Part shown: piece by piece, positions 55,072-64,000 of the stretch
How the letters are laid out: every line of letters starts with the position of its first letter
How positions within the stretch are numbered: position 1 is the first letter of the stretch
Assembly (NCBI GenBank): GCA_019459145.1
Contig: JAIBEK010000020.1
Location: forward strand, 62,001 to 126,000
Direction of reading: 5' to 3'
Length of the DNA stretch: 64,000 bases
Source of the DNA: Arenimonas sp.
GTDB taxonomy: Bacteria; Pseudomonadota; Alphaproteobacteria; Rhizobiales; Rhizobiaceae
Position numbers and translations under genes: made by a program
The notes under the pieces: model-generated
Database searches by the model: none
Seen by the model: the letters and a program-made list of their open reading frames with translations, nothing else
What the model was told of the DNA's origin: nothing

Positions 55072-55860
55072 ATGGCGCGCGACCACAGATGGGCTTTGAT
55101 CACCGGGGCAACGGGCGGCCTGGGGCGTGCCTTTGCCGGATCGCTGGCCCGGCGCGGCTATGATCTCGTGCTGACGGCCCGCAATGGCGATGCGCTCGAG
55201 GCCATGGCGGCGGACCTGAGGAGCCGCCACGGCGGCCAGGTGATCGTGAACGTCGCCGACCTCGCCGAACCGGAGGCCTGCCTGCAGCTGAAACAGGCGA
55301 TCGACGCGCGAGGGATCGTCATCGAGACGCTGGTCGCCAATGCCGGGTACGGCATACAGGGCCGATTGGTCGCTCGCCCGCGCGAGGCCGAACTCGGCAT
55401 GGTCGAGGTCAATGTGCGCGCACTCACGGATCTGACGCATCTCTTCGCAAGGGACATGGCCGAGCGCGGCGGCGGACACATCCTGCTGGTCGCCAGCACG
55501 GCCGCCTACCAGCCGATCCCCGGCTATGCGGTCTATGCCGCGTCAAAGGCTTATGTGCTGGCCTTCGGCCATGCCCTGCACCGCGAACTCGCCCGTCGCA
55601 AGGTCGTCGTGACCGTCACCTGTCCCGGCCCGACGGAAACGCCGTTCTGGGAGCGGGCGGGGCACCGGCTGAACCGCATGGCGTCGGCCGTCCTGATGAC
55701 GCCGGACGCCGTCGCCGAGATCAGCCTCGATGCTCTTTATGCGGCGCGGTCGAGCGTCGTGCCGGGGCTGGCCAACAGGCTGATCACGCTGTCGACGCGC
55801 TTGCTTCCCCGCAGCCTGCTGGCGCTCGGGGCCTCATACTTCATGAGCAACAGCAAGTAG
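55072..55860 (+). CDS. Short-chain dehydrogenase/reductase
   Basis: 262 residues with TGATGGLGRAFA cofactor motif, NAGYG, the catalytic Ser in VASTAAY and Tyr-x3-Lys in YAVYAASKAYV. The C-terminal part (RLLPRSLLALGASYF) is hydrophobic and may bind membrane. It resembles the DltE/YqjQ type of SDR; substrate unknown. The ATG at 55072 has GGGAGA upstream. Divergent from the omptin and convergent with purN (4 bp between stops). Confidence 0.85.
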   Translation: MARDHRWALITGATGGLGRAFAGSLARRGYDLVLTARNGDALEAMAADLRSRHGGQVIVNVADLAEPEACLQLKQAIDARGIVIETLVANAGYGIQGRLVARPREAELGMVEVNVRALTDLTHLFARDMAERGGGHILLVASTAAYQPIPGYAVYAASKAYVLAFGHALHRELARRKVVVTVTCPGPTETPFWERAGHRLNRMASAVLMTPDAVAEISLDALYAARSSVVPGLANRLITLSTRLLPRSLLALGASYFMSNSK

Positions 55861-55864
55861 CCGA

Positions 55865-56521
55865 TCAGATCGCGATGAGGGTCGCGGTGGTCGCTCCGGC
55901 ATAGCCGGTCCGTGCGACGCGGCCGTCTGCGGCCATGCGCACCGTGCCGTCGGCAAACAGGCGCAACGCCAAAACATAGCTGCGGTGCTCGACGGTCAGC
56001 ACGCGGGCGGCAAGGCTGTCCGAGGTGTCGCCGGGCAGAACAGGCACGACGGACTGGGCGACGATCGGCCCTTCGTCCATGCCCTCGGTGACGAAATGCA
56101 CGGTGCATCCCGCTACCATCATGCCGGCGTCGAGCGCGCGCTGATGGGTGTGCAAACCGGGAAAAAGCGGCAGCAGGGAAGGGTGGATATTGAGGATCCG
56201 CCCTTCATAGGGGCGGATGAAATCGCCGCTGAGCAGACGCATGTAACCGGCGAGACAGATGATGTCGGGAGAGAGTGTTGCGAGCGTGGCGAGGATCGCC
56301 GCCTCGTGTTCGGCCTTGCTGGCATAGGCGCGGCGCTCGAAGACATGGGTGGCGATGCCGCGCTCGGCGGCCTTGGCCAGTCCGCCCGCCGTCGGCTTGT
56401 CGGAGATCACCGCGACGATCTCGGCCGGGAAGTCGGGTGTGGCGCAGGCATCGGCCAGCGCCACCATGTTCGAACCGCCGCCGGAGATGAAGACGACGAC
56501 GCGTTTGCGGTCCGTCGTCAT
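55865..56521 (-). CDS. purN: Phosphoribosylglycinamide formyltransferase
   Basis: Third step of purine synthesis (formyl transfer from 10-formyl-THF). 218 residues with [15 protein letters not shown] and the catalytic [33 protein letters not shown] with the Asn-His-Asp set. It overlaps purM by 4 nt (ATGA). Confidence 0.97.
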   Translation of the reverse strand: MTTDRKRVVVFISGGGSNMVALADACATPDFPAEIVAVISDKPTAGGLAKAAERGIATHVFERRAYASKAEHEAAILATLATLSPDIICLAGYMRLLSGDFIRPYEGRILNIHPSLLPLFPGLHTHQRALDAGMMVAGCTVHFVTEGMDEGPIVAQSVVPVLPGDTSDSLAARVLTVEHRSYVLALRLFADGTVRMAADGRVARTGYAGATTATLIAI

Positions 56522-57591
56522 AGAGCGAGCTTGCCTTCGTAGCGGGTGCCGCTCTCGCCTTCGGCGCGGGCGATCATCCGGCCGAGCGTCACGACCTTCT
56601 CGCCTTCGGCCGAGAGCACTTCGGCCACGCGCGCGGCATCCTTCTCGGCGACGACGACGATCATGCCGACGCCGCAGTTGAAGGTGCGCAGCATCTCGTT
56701 CTGGGCGACACCGCCGGTGCGGGCGAGCCAGGAGAAGACCGGCGGAACGCTGATGGCGTCGAGATCGATCGAGGCGGCGAGGTGCTTGGGCAGCACGCGC
56801 GGGATGTTCTCCGGGAAGCCGCCGCCGGTGATGTGGGCGAGCGCCTTCAAGGCCCCCGTCTCGCGGATCGCCTTCAGCAGCGGCTTGACGTAGATGCGGG
56901 TCGGCTCGAGCAGGGCCGCACCCAGCGACTTGGCGGTGTCGAAGGGGGCCGCCGCGTTCCAGTCGAGGCCCGACAGCCCGACGATCTTGCGCACCAGCGA
57001 AAAGCCGTTGGAATGCACGCCGGAGGAGGCCAGCCCGAGGATCACATCGCCCTCGGCGATGTCGCCGGCCGGCAGAAGCTGGCCGCGTTCGGCTGCACCG
57101 ACGGCAAAGCCGGCAAGGTCATAGTCACCACCCGAATACATGCCTGGCATTTCGGCGGTCTCGCCGCCGATCAGCGCACAGCCCGCCTCGCGGCAACCAG
57201 CCGCAATCCCGCCGACGATCGCCGCGCCCTGGTCCGGGTCGAGCTTGCCGGTGGCGAAATAATCGAGGAAGAACAGCGGCTCGGCGCCCTGGACGACGAG
57301 ATCGTTGACGCACATGGCGACGAGGTCGATGCCGACCGTGTCATGGATACCGGCGTCGATGGCGATCTTCAGCTTGGTGCCGACGCCGTCATTGGCGGCG
57401 ACAAGAACCGGATCGGAAAAGCCGGCGGCCTTGAGATCGAACAGACCGCCGAAGCCGCCGATTTCCCCGTCGGCGCCCGGACGACGCGTCGAGCGCACGG
57501 CCGGCTTGATCTTCTCGACCAGCAGATTGCCGGCATCGATGTCGACGCCTGCGTCGCTATAGGTCAAACCGTTGCGTTCAGACTGGCTCAT
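56518..57591 (-). CDS. purM: Phosphoribosylformylglycinamidine cyclo-ligase
   Basis: Closes the imidazole ring to form AIR in purine synthesis. 357 residues starting [21 protein letters not shown], with [20 protein letters not shown] and [12 protein letters not shown]. The ATG at 57591 is the family start; 75 further codons upstream have no support. It forms an operon with purN, divergent from the AI-2E-type permease. Confidence 0.97.
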   Translation of the reverse strand: MSQSERNGLTYSDAGVDIDAGNLLVEKIKPAVRSTRRPGADGEIGGFGGLFDLKAAGFSDPVLVAANDGVGTKLKIAIDAGIHDTVGIDLVAMCVNDLVVQGAEPLFFLDYFATGKLDPDQGAAIVGGIAAGCREAGCALIGGETAEMPGMYSGGDYDLAGFAVGAAERGQLLPAGDIAEGDVILGLASSGVHSNGFSLVRKIVGLSGLDWNAAAPFDTAKSLGAALLEPTRIYVKPLLKAIRETGALKALAHITGGGFPENIPRVLPKHLAASIDLDAISVPPVFSWLARTGGVAQNEMLRTFNCGVGMIVVVAEKDAARVAEVLSAEGEKVVTLGRMIARAEGESGTRYEGKLAL

Positions 57592-57815
57592 CTCGTGCCT
57601 CCGATGGGTGTCGATATTGCCGCTGGCCATTGCATGAAGAGCCCGGATATGCAAGTCGCGCGGCAGGCTATGCGCGGTTTTCCGGCGTTTTCGCCATCGG
57701 CGTGATGTTGCCGCGGGTGCTTGACCTTGACCTTCCGTTTCGGCCTGACCTATCTGGCGTTTCCTGCTAGAAGAGCCGGCAAGGTATGCGGCGGCGAGAA
57801 AGAGGAAGACGGACA

Positions 57816-58940
57816 ATGGTTCAGCACATCAGTGGTAGCGGGCTCAGGCGGCAGTTGATGTTCTGGCTGGCGGCGCTCGTCGTCTTCATCTTCTTCCTGA
57901 TGATGTTCCGCACCATCCTTCTGCCCTTTATCGCCGGCATGGCGCTCGCCTATTTCCTCGATCCGGTCGCCGACCGGCTCGAACGGCTCGGCCTGTCGCG
58001 CATGTGGGCGACCGTGGTGATCCTGGTCACCTTCATCGTCGTCTTCGTGCTGTCGCTGATGATCATCATCCCGATCCTGGCGAGCCAGCTCAATGAGTTC
58101 ATCCAGCACATTCCCGGCTACATCACCCAGTTGCAGACCTACATCACCACCTCCAACGCGGCATGGCTGCCGGGCTGGCTGAGCACCCAGACGGATACGA
58201 TCAAGGAGAATTTCTCCAAGTATCTCTCCGAAGGTGTCGGCTTCCTCGGGACGTTGATCGCGCAGATCTGGAATTCCGGCAAGGCACTGGTCGATATCGC
58301 TTCGCTGCTGGTGGTGACCCCGGTCGTCGCCTTCTATCTCCTGCTCGACTGGGACCGGATGATCGCCAAGGTCGACAGCTGGATCCCGCGCGGCCATGTT
58401 GCCACGGTGCGCGAGATCGCCGCCGAACTGGACAGCACCATTGCCGGTTTCGTGCGCGGGCAGGGGTCACTCTGCCTCTTTCTCGGCATCTACTACGCGG
58501 TTGGCCTGTCGTTGATCGGCCTGAACTTCGGGCTTTTGATCGGCTTCCTCACCGGCCTTCTTAGTTTCATTCCCTATGTCGGCTCGACGGTCGGACTGGT
58601 GCTCGCGGCCGGCGTGGCGGTGGTGCAGTTCTGGCCGGACTATGTCCACCTGATCATCGTCGTGGTGTTCTTCTTCTCCGGCCAGTTCATCGAAGGCAAT
58701 ATTCTCCAGCCGAAATGGGTGGGCAAGAGCGTCGGACTTCACCCGGTCTGGCTGATGTTTGCTCTCTTCGCCTTCGGCGCCCTGTTCGGCTTCGTCGGCG
58801 TGCTCATCGCCGTGCCGGCGGCGGCCTCGGTCGGCGTGCTTGTCCGCTTCGCGCTGTCGCGGTATCTTGAAAGCGATTTGTATTATGGTCAGTCGACGCT
58901 GGTGGACATCGCTCCCGATCCCAGCGTTTCAGAGAAGTAG
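57816..58940 (+). CDS. AI-2E family transporter (YdiK/PerM-like)
   Basis: 374-residue inner-membrane protein with about eight spans and the family regions [37 protein letters not shown] and [10 protein letters not shown]. Some members have been linked to export of quorum signals or Na+/H+ exchange, but the name should not be taken as function. Directly followed by hdaA, whose ATG lies right after its TAG. Confidence 0.88.
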   Translation: MVQHISGSGLRRQLMFWLAALVVFIFFLMMFRTILLPFIAGMALAYFLDPVADRLERLGLSRMWATVVILVTFIVVFVLSLMIIIPILASQLNEFIQHIPGYITQLQTYITTSNAAWLPGWLSTQTDTIKENFSKYLSEGVGFLGTLIAQIWNSGKALVDIASLLVVTPVVAFYLLLDWDRMIAKVDSWIPRGHVATVREIAAELDSTIAGFVRGQGSLCLFLGIYYAVGLSLIGLNFGLLIGFLTGLLSFIPYVGSTVGLVLAAGVAVVQFWPDYVHLIIVVVFFFSGQFIEGNILQPKWVGKSVGLHPVWLMFALFAFGALFGFVGVLIAVPAAASVGVLVRFALSRYLESDLYYGQSTLVDIAPDPSVSEK

Positions 58941-59654
58941 ATGCGTGAAACGATGAAGGCCGGGCAGCACCGCAGGGCAGCCGAACAGCTGCCGCTCGCT
59001 TTCGAGCACGGCACCGCGTCGGGCCGCGACGACCTTCTGGTTTCGGATCGTCTGGCGACGGCCGTGGCGCTGATTGACAGCTGGCCCGACTGGCCGTCAC
59101 CGGTGGTCATCCTCGCCGGGCCGGCCGGATCGGGGAAATCGCATCTGGCGCGCATCTGGGCCGAACAGGCGCAGGCGACGCCGATCGATCCGGTGGCGGG
59201 CAAGGACGCCGCGCGGGCCGCAGCTGAAGGTCCCGTCCTGCTTGAGGATGTCGACCGCGCAGGCTTCGACGAGGTCGAACTGTTCCATGTGATCAACAGC
59301 GTGCGCCAGCACCGCACCAGCCTGCTGATGACCTCGCGCACCTGGCCGCTGTCCTGGCCCGTCGCGCTTGCCGATCTGCGCTCGCGCCTCAAGGCCGCGA
59401 CCATGGTCGAGATCGGCAGTCCGGACGAGGCGCTCCTGTCCCAGGTGATCGTCAAGCTGTTCGCCGATCGCCAGCTTAATATTGACGACAAGATCGTCGA
59501 CTATATCGTCAAGCGCATGGAGCGCTCATGCGCCGCGGCACAGGAGGTCGTCGACCGGATCGACCGGCTGGCTCTGTCGCGACGGACGAAGATCACGCGG
59601 GCGCTGGCAGCCGAAGTCCTGGGAGAACTCTACGAGCCTGACGGCACGGAGTGA
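58941..59654 (+). CDS. hdaA: DnaA regulatory inactivator homologue HdaA
   Basis: 237-residue AAA+ protein, related to the DnaA ATPase domain without the DNA-binding domain. The N-terminal QLPLAF (about residues 16-21) is a beta-clamp-binding motif, as in Hda. Walker A AGPAGSGKSH near 60 and LLEDVDRAGFDE as Walker B follow. It should promote DnaA-ATP hydrolysis after replication starts. The permease-hdaA-ppk order is known from other rhizobia. Confidence 0.9.
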   Translation: MRETMKAGQHRRAAEQLPLAFEHGTASGRDDLLVSDRLATAVALIDSWPDWPSPVVILAGPAGSGKSHLARIWAEQAQATPIDPVAGKDAARAAAEGPVLLEDVDRAGFDEVELFHVINSVRQHRTSLLMTSRTWPLSWPVALADLRSRLKAATMVEIGSPDEALLSQVIVKLFADRQLNIDDKIVDYIVKRMERSCAAAQEVVDRIDRLALSRRTKITRALAAEVLGELYEPDGTE

Positions 59655-59655
59655 G

Positions 59656-59688
59656 CGTCACAGGATTGTCGTCAAACTGTTATAATTG
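59656..59688 (+). promoter_or_regulatory. ppk promoter with PHO-box-like repeats
   Basis: Three consecutive 11-bp units (59656-59666, 59667-59677, 59678-59688) each open with (C/T)GT(C/T). Units one and two resemble the half-sites bound by PhoB. The third overlaps an extended −10 (TG-T-TATAAT, TATAAT at 59681-59686). The −35 region is poor (TCACAG), which fits an activator-dependent promoter. Located 30-62 bp before the ppk start. Confidence 0.5.
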
Positions 59689-59717
59689 CGGGCGCTCCGG
59701 CAATTGAGGGATGGGCA

Positions 59718-61907
59718 ATGGATTCTGTTGTGACTGAGACGAATACCCCCGAGGCGATCATCGCGGAGGTGGAGGACCTGTCCAACAGCCCCTTGCGCTT
59801 CATCAACCGCGAGTTTTCCTGGCTGCAGTTCAATCGCCGCGTGCTCGAGGAAACCCTGAATACGGCGCATCCGCTGCTCGAGCGCATCCGCTTCCTGTCC
59901 ATTTCCGCCGCCAATCTCGATGAGTTCTTCATGGTGCGCGTCGCCGGCCTCGAAGGCCAGGTGCGCCAGGGCATCACGATCAGGAGCCCGGACGGCAAGA
60001 CGCCCGCCGAACAGCTCGACGACATCCTGAAGGAAATCGACAACCTGCAGATGGAACAGCAGGCATCGCTGGCCGTGCTGCAGCAATATCTGGCCAAGGA
60101 AGAGATCCTGATCGTCCGTCCGGCGGCGCTGTCCGCCGAGGACCGCACCTGGCTTGCGACCGAATTCGAGGAAGCGATCTTCCCGGTGCTGACGCCGCTG
60201 TCGATCGATCCGGCCCACCCTTTCCCATTTATCCCCAATCTCGGTTTCTCGATGGGGCTGCAACTGGAGAGCCGACGCAACGGCGAGCCGATGACGGCCC
60301 TGTTGCGTCTTCCGCCGACGCTCGACCGCTTCGTTCGCTTGCCGGACGACAAGTCGACGATCCGCTACATCACGCTCGAAAACGTCGTCGGCCTGTTCAT
60401 CGACCGGCTCTATCCGGGCTACGAGGTCAAGGGTTTCGGTACCTTCCGCATCATCCGCGACAGCGATATCGAGGTCGAGGAAGAGGCCGAAGACCTGGTG
60501 CGCTATTTCGAGACGGCACTCAAGCGCCGCCGCCGCGGATCGGTGATCCGCATCGAGGTCGATTCGGAAATGCCGATCGGCCTGCGTCAGTTCGTCGTGC
60601 ACGAACTCTCCGTCCCGGACAATCGCGTCGCGGTCCTTCCCGGTCTGCTGGCGCTCAACACGATCTCGGAAATCGCCAAGGCCCCGCGTGACGACTTGCG
60701 GTTCGAGCCCTACAATGCCCGCTTCCCCGAGCGCGTGCGCGAGCACGCCGGCGACTGCCTGGCGGCGATCCGGGAAAAGGACATGGTGGTCCATCACCCT
60801 TACGAGTCTTTCGACGTGGTCGTGCAGTTCCTATTGCAGGCGGCGCGCGACCCGGACGTTCTCGCCATCAAGCAGACGCTCTACCGCACCTCCAACGACA
60901 GCCCGATCGTGCGCGCCCTGATCGACGCGGCCGATGCCGGCAAGTCGGTGACGGCTCTGGTCGAGCTGAAGGCCCGCTTCGACGAGGAGGCAAATATCCG
61001 TTGGGCACGCGACCTCGAGCGCGCCGGCGTCCAGGTCGTGTTCGGCTTCATCGAACTGAAGACCCATGCGAAGATGTCAATGGTGGTGCGGCGCGAGGAC
61101 GGCAAGCTCAGGACCTATTGCCACCTCGGCACGGGCAACTACCATCCGGTCACCGCCAAGATCTACACCGACCTGTCCTTCTTCACCTGCAATCCGAAGA
61201 TCGCCCATGACATGGCCAACGTCTTCAATTTCATCACCGGCTACGGCGAGCCGGAGGAGGGCATGAAGCTTGCCGTGTCGCCCTACACGCTGCGGCCCCG
61301 CATCCTGCGCCACATCGAGGAAGAGACCGTGCACGCCCGGAACGGCAAGCCGGCATCGATCTGGATGAAGATGAACTCGCTGGTCGACCCGGAGATCATC
61401 GATGCGCTCTACCGCGCCAGCCAGGCCGGCGTCGAGATCGACCTGGTCATCCGCGGCATCTGCTGCCTTCGTCCCCGCGTGCCCGGCCTGTCCGACAATA
61501 TCCGCGTCAAGTCGATCGTCGGGCGCTTCCTCGAGCACAGCCGCATCTTCTGCTTCGGCAACGGCTTCGGCCTGCCGTCGGAAAAGGCGCTCGTCTACAT
61601 CGGCTCGGCCGACATGATGCCGCGCAATCTCGATCGCCGGGTCGAGACGCTGGTGCCGCTCGTCAACCCGACCGTCCATGAGCAGGTTCTTTCACAGATC
61701 ATGCTGGGCAACCTGATTGACAACCAGCAGAGCTACGAGATATTGCCCGACGGGACGTCGCGGCGCATGGAAGTGCGGCCCGGCGAGGAACCTTTTAACG
61801 CGCAACACTATTTCATGACCAATCCGAGCCTGTCGGGCCGGGGAGATTCGCTGAATGAAAGCGCGCCGAAACTGATTGCCGGGATCATCTCCGGCAGGAA
61901 ACAATAA
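59718..61907 (+). CDS. ppk1: Polyphosphate kinase
   Basis: Makes inorganic polyphosphate from ATP. 729 residues with the N-terminal domain [19 protein letters not shown], the autophosphorylated His region [14 protein letters not shown] (His450) and [18 protein letters not shown], and the PLD-like repeats. A GGGATGGG precedes the start. It is followed after 10 bp by ppx, suggesting balanced synthesis and breakdown. Confidence 0.97.
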   Translation: MDSVVTETNTPEAIIAEVEDLSNSPLRFINREFSWLQFNRRVLEETLNTAHPLLERIRFLSISAANLDEFFMVRVAGLEGQVRQGITIRSPDGKTPAEQLDDILKEIDNLQMEQQASLAVLQQYLAKEEILIVRPAALSAEDRTWLATEFEEAIFPVLTPLSIDPAHPFPFIPNLGFSMGLQLESRRNGEPMTALLRLPPTLDRFVRLPDDKSTIRYITLENVVGLFIDRLYPGYEVKGFGTFRIIRDSDIEVEEEAEDLVRYFETALKRRRRGSVIRIEVDSEMPIGLRQFVVHELSVPDNRVAVLPGLLALNTISEIAKAPRDDLRFEPYNARFPERVREHAGDCLAAIREKDMVVHHPYESFDVVVQFLLQAARDPDVLAIKQTLYRTSNDSPIVRALIDAADAGKSVTALVELKARFDEEANIRWARDLERAGVQVVFGFIELKTHAKMSMVVRREDGKLRTYCHLGTGNYHPVTAKIYTDLSFFTCNPKIAHDMANVFNFITGYGEPEEGMKLAVSPYTLRPRILRHIEEETVHARNGKPASIWMKMNSLVDPEIIDALYRASQAGVEIDLVIRGICCLRPRVPGLSDNIRVKSIVGRFLEHSRIFCFGNGFGLPSEKALVYIGSADMMPRNLDRRVETLVPLVNPTVHEQVLSQIMLGNLIDNQQSYEILPDGTSRRMEVRPGEEPFNAQHYFMTNPSLSGRGDSLNESAPKLIAGIISGRKQ

Positions 61908-61917
61908 CTGGTACTTC

Positions 61918-63438
61918 ATGACAAGATCAGAAGCGCAGGGGCGACTGCCTGGCATAGCCCCTGTCTCCGTCGTCGACATCGGCTCGAACTCGATCCGACT
62001 GGTCATCTATGAAGGCCTGTCGCGAGCACCGACCGTCTTGTTCAACGAGAAGGTGCTGTGCGGGCTGGGCAAGGGCCTGGCGACCACCGGCCGGATGGAC
62101 GAGGAGGGCGTTGCCCGCGCCCTGGCCTCGCTTCGCCGCTTCGGCGCCCTGTCGCGCCAGGCGCGCGCAACCGCGATGTTTGTTCTCGCAACCGCCGCCG
62201 CCCGCGAAGCGGCGAACGGCCCGGATTTCATCCGTGCGGCCGAGGAGATTCTCGGTACCCCGATCGAGGTCCTGACCGGTGAGCAGGAGGCGCTCTATTC
62301 CGCGCTTGGCATCGTCAGCGGTTTCCACGATCCGGACGGCATCGCCGGCGACCTGGGCGGCGGTTCGCTGGAACTGATCGACATCAAGGGTCGCGAACTC
62401 GGCACCGGCATCACGCTGCCGCTCGGAGGGCTCAGACTGTCCGAGACGGCCGGCGGTTCGCTGGCAAGCGCCCGCACCTTCGCCCGCAAGCTGATCCGGC
62501 AGGCCTCGCTGCTCCAGCGCGGCAGGGGCCGAACCTTTTACGCGGTCGGCGGAACCTGGCGCAACATCGCCAAGTTGCATATGGAGATGCGGAAATATCC
62601 GTTGCACATGATGCAGGGCTATGAACTGCCCTTCGACGAGATCACGCAGTTCCTCGACGAGATCATTTCCGGAGCCACCGCGCGCGACCCCGCCTGGAGC
62701 GCGATTTCCAAGAGCCGCCGTGCGCTTCTGCCCTATGGCGCGATCGCCATGCGTGAGGTGCTGGATGCCATGCGGCCCGCGCGGGTTTCCTTCTCGGCGC
62801 AAGGCGTGCGTGAAGGCTATCTCTATTCGCTCCTGTCGGAGGAGGATCGCGGACTCGACCCGCTTCTCACCGCAGCCGACGAACTGGCGATCTTGCGCGC
62901 CCGCTCGCCCGAGCATGCCCGCGAGCTTGCGGCCTGGACGGGCCGGATGATGCCCTGTTTCGACGTCACCGAGACTGAGGAGGAGAGCCGCTACCGGCAG
63001 GCCGCCTGCCTGCTCGCCGACATCAGCTGGCGCGCCCATCCCGACTATCGCGGCCTGCAGGCGCTGAACATCATCGCCCATTCCTCCTTCGTCGGCATCA
63101 CCCACCCTGGCCGCGCCTTCATCGCGCTCGCCAACTATTACCGTTTCGAGGGCCTCTACGACGATGGCCAGACCGGGCCGCTGGCGACGATCGCCACCGA
63201 GCGACTGCTGGAAAACGCCAAGCTGCTCGGCGGCCTGTTGCGCGTCGTCTATCTGTTCTCCGCATCGATGCCGGGGATCGTGCACAACCTGGCCTTCCGA
63301 AAGTCCGCGCGGCCGGATCTTGATCTGGAATTCGTCGTGCCATCCGCCTACCGTGAGTTTGCCGGCGAACGGCTCGAAGGCCGCCTTCAACAGCTTTCGC
63401 GACTGACGGGCAAGCGACTGGCCTTCCGGTTCGAATAG
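61918..63438 (+). CDS. ppx: Exopolyphosphatase
   Basis: 506 residues of the Ppx/GppA family: VVDIGSNSIRLVIYEG, TAAAREAANG, and the ATP/phosphate loop GIAGDLGGGSLELIDI. The C-terminal HD-like helical domain (RAHPDYRGLQALNIIAHS, THPGRAFIAL) is present. The ATG at 61918 follows ppk by 10 bp and lacks a close ribosome binding site, so translational coupling to ppk is likely. Releases phosphate from polyphosphate chain ends; may also act on pppGpp. Confidence 0.95.
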   Translation: MTRSEAQGRLPGIAPVSVVDIGSNSIRLVIYEGLSRAPTVLFNEKVLCGLGKGLATTGRMDEEGVARALASLRRFGALSRQARATAMFVLATAAAREAANGPDFIRAAEEILGTPIEVLTGEQEALYSALGIVSGFHDPDGIAGDLGGGSLELIDIKGRELGTGITLPLGGLRLSETAGGSLASARTFARKLIRQASLLQRGRGRTFYAVGGTWRNIAKLHMEMRKYPLHMMQGYELPFDEITQFLDEIISGATARDPAWSAISKSRRALLPYGAIAMREVLDAMRPARVSFSAQGVREGYLYSLLSEEDRGLDPLLTAADELAILRARSPEHARELAAWTGRMMPCFDVTETEEESRYRQAACLLADISWRAHPDYRGLQALNIIAHSSFVGITHPGRAFIALANYYRFEGLYDDGQTGPLATIATERLLENAKLLGGLLRVVYLFSASMPGIVHNLAFRKSARPDLDLEFVVPSAYREFAGERLEGRLQQLSRLTGKRLAFRFE

Positions 63439-63588
63439 GATCACCACGCCGGGCCTGCGGGCCATTCCAGCGGCAGGCGGATGTTCGCGTGGCGTTGAAC
63501 GAACCCGTTGAGCATTGTTTAACCCTGTGGCTCGCAAGTCGAATCCGCCCAGTTTGGGTCGTTGTATTGGTCCGTGTTCGCCATAGTT

Positions 63589-63603
63589 TGTCGATATTCG
63601 ACA
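63589..63603. promoter_or_regulatory. 15-bp palindrome before the RhiA-like gene
   Basis: Perfect inverted repeat TGTCGA-TAT-TCGACA immediately before the ACGAGG ribosome binding site (63605-63610) of the small gene at 63620. Could be an operator or form a short hairpin that affects translation. Confidence 0.45.
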
Positions 63604-63619
63604 CAACGAGGTGAATACT

Positions 63620-63925
63620 ATGACGTCCTACAGCATATCGATCGTCAACAATTCCAACAATTCGGCAGCTTATACCATCTTCCAGAAGCCGCCGCAGGCG
63701 GCAGACAGCGCGATCCTCGCCTGGAACACCAGGGCTCCATCGACCCCGACCAACGTCGACTGGTCCAAGTCGTACACCTATGACGATGCGACGGCGGTCG
63801 GTGCTCAGACGCCCGCCACGACGAGGTCGCCCCTGCAACCGAACGCGGACGGGAGCTACGCCTACAACATTTCCGGCAATGTACAGACCTGGGAAGCGAC
63901 CCCCGGCACGGCCTACTATCTCTGA
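63620..63925 (+). CDS. Small RhiA-like protein
   Basis: 101 residues, no signal peptide, rich in Ser, Thr, Asn, Ala and Tyr. The N-terminus MTSYSISIVNNSNNSAAYTIFQKP resembles the start of RhiA of Rhizobium leguminosarum as I recall it (a quorum-regulated rhizosphere-expressed protein); the rest (YTYDDATAVG, YNISGNVQTWEATPGTAYYL) looks beta-rich. Assignment is tentative. The ATG at 63620 has ACGAGG eight bases upstream; a GTG three codons earlier is possible. A strong terminator follows, indicating a single-gene unit. Confidence 0.65.
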   Translation: MTSYSISIVNNSNNSAAYTIFQKPPQAADSAILAWNTRAPSTPTNVDWSKSYTYDDATAVGAQTPATTRSPLQPNADGSYAYNISGNVQTWEATPGTAYYL

Positions 63926-63942
63926 CACGAAGAGACACACGG

Positions 63943-63974
63943 AAAAGCCGGCGGGAAGGTCCGCCGGCTTTTCT
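63943..63974 (+). terminator. Terminator after the RhiA-like gene
   Basis: Perfect 12-bp stem AAAAGCCGGCGG/CCGCCGGCTTTT (63943-63954 with 63961-63972) with a 6-nt loop and T tail, 18 bp past the stop codon. Confidence 0.9.
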
Positions 63975-64000
63975 GCTCTTGTCGGCGCGCAACCAGGCTT

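Noticed and set aside
61927-63606. 559-codon minus-strand open frame opposite ppx
   Set aside because: Antisense of a clear Ppx/GppA gene; no domain.

Overview
The window looks like core chromosome of a high-GC alphaproteobacterium of the Rhizobiaceae (Rhizobium/Agrobacterium/Shinella-like). This rests on gene order and protein features: rpsF-rpsR-DUF2232-rplI-dnaB-alr-radA, fabD-fabG-acpP-fabF-mltG-yicC-gmk, rsmA-pdxA-surA-lptD-lptG-lptF, a betC/choX/LysR choline-sulfate cluster, an HdaA-type DnaA regulator next to ppk-ppx, and rhizobial-type chemoreceptors. No rRNA, tRNA, CRISPR array, insertion sequence or prophage was recognised.

Layout. 1-6.1 kb (minus): the ribosomal/replication operon rpsF, rpsR, a DUF2232 membrane protein, rplI, then dnaB, alr and the first codons of radA. 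A clear promoter and a roughly 220-nt structured leader precede rpsF. 6.2-8.3 kb (minus): a CaCA-type antiporter and a Tas-like aldo/keto reductase. 8.5-18.3 kb (plus): fatty-acid synthesis (fabD, fabG, acpP, fabF), then mltG, yicC and gmk. Between fabG and acpP lies a two-gene opposite-strand module of secreted, poorly characterised envelope proteins. 18.4-24.3 kb: a nitrate/nitrite-sensor-type chemoreceptor, then choline-O-sulfate use (betC, choX and a divergent LysR regulator). 24.3-32.8 kb (minus): envelope biogenesis, with LPS export genes lptF-lptG-lptD, a SurA-like chaperone, pdxA, rsmA and a PAP2 phosphatase.

33-41.9 kb: pepA-holC, an ABC-F ATPase, a GGDEF protein with a degenerate active site facing a small membrane protein plus chemoreceptor unit, a GST and ndk. 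42-46.2 kb (minus): moaE, moaD, pgsA, uvrC and a pteridine-reductase-like SDR. 46.6-55.9 kb: a mixed accessory-like stretch with an Omp25/31-type porin-like protein, GST, RNase T2, an MprF-type flippase domain protein, a four-cysteine secreted protein, rlmJ, a molybdopterin oxidoreductase coupled to a Nudix hydrolase, an omptin-family outer-membrane protease with all four catalytic residues, and an SDR. 55.9-64 kb: purM-purN (minus), then an AI-2E-family permease, hdaA, and ppk-ppx for polyphosphate metabolism. A 101-residue protein with a RhiA-like N-terminus closes the window.

The most interesting leads are the secreted pair inserted in the fab cluster (10290-13318), the rhizobial omptin (53895-54836), the small membrane protein coupled to a chemoreceptor and divergent from a probably inactive GGDEF protein (37049-40380), a three-repeat PHO-box-like promoter ahead of ppk, the rpsF leader, and the RhiA-like small gene with a palindrome before its RBS. 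Start sites were chosen from ribosome binding sites, overlaps and family length; all functional assignments come from reading motifs, without database searches.
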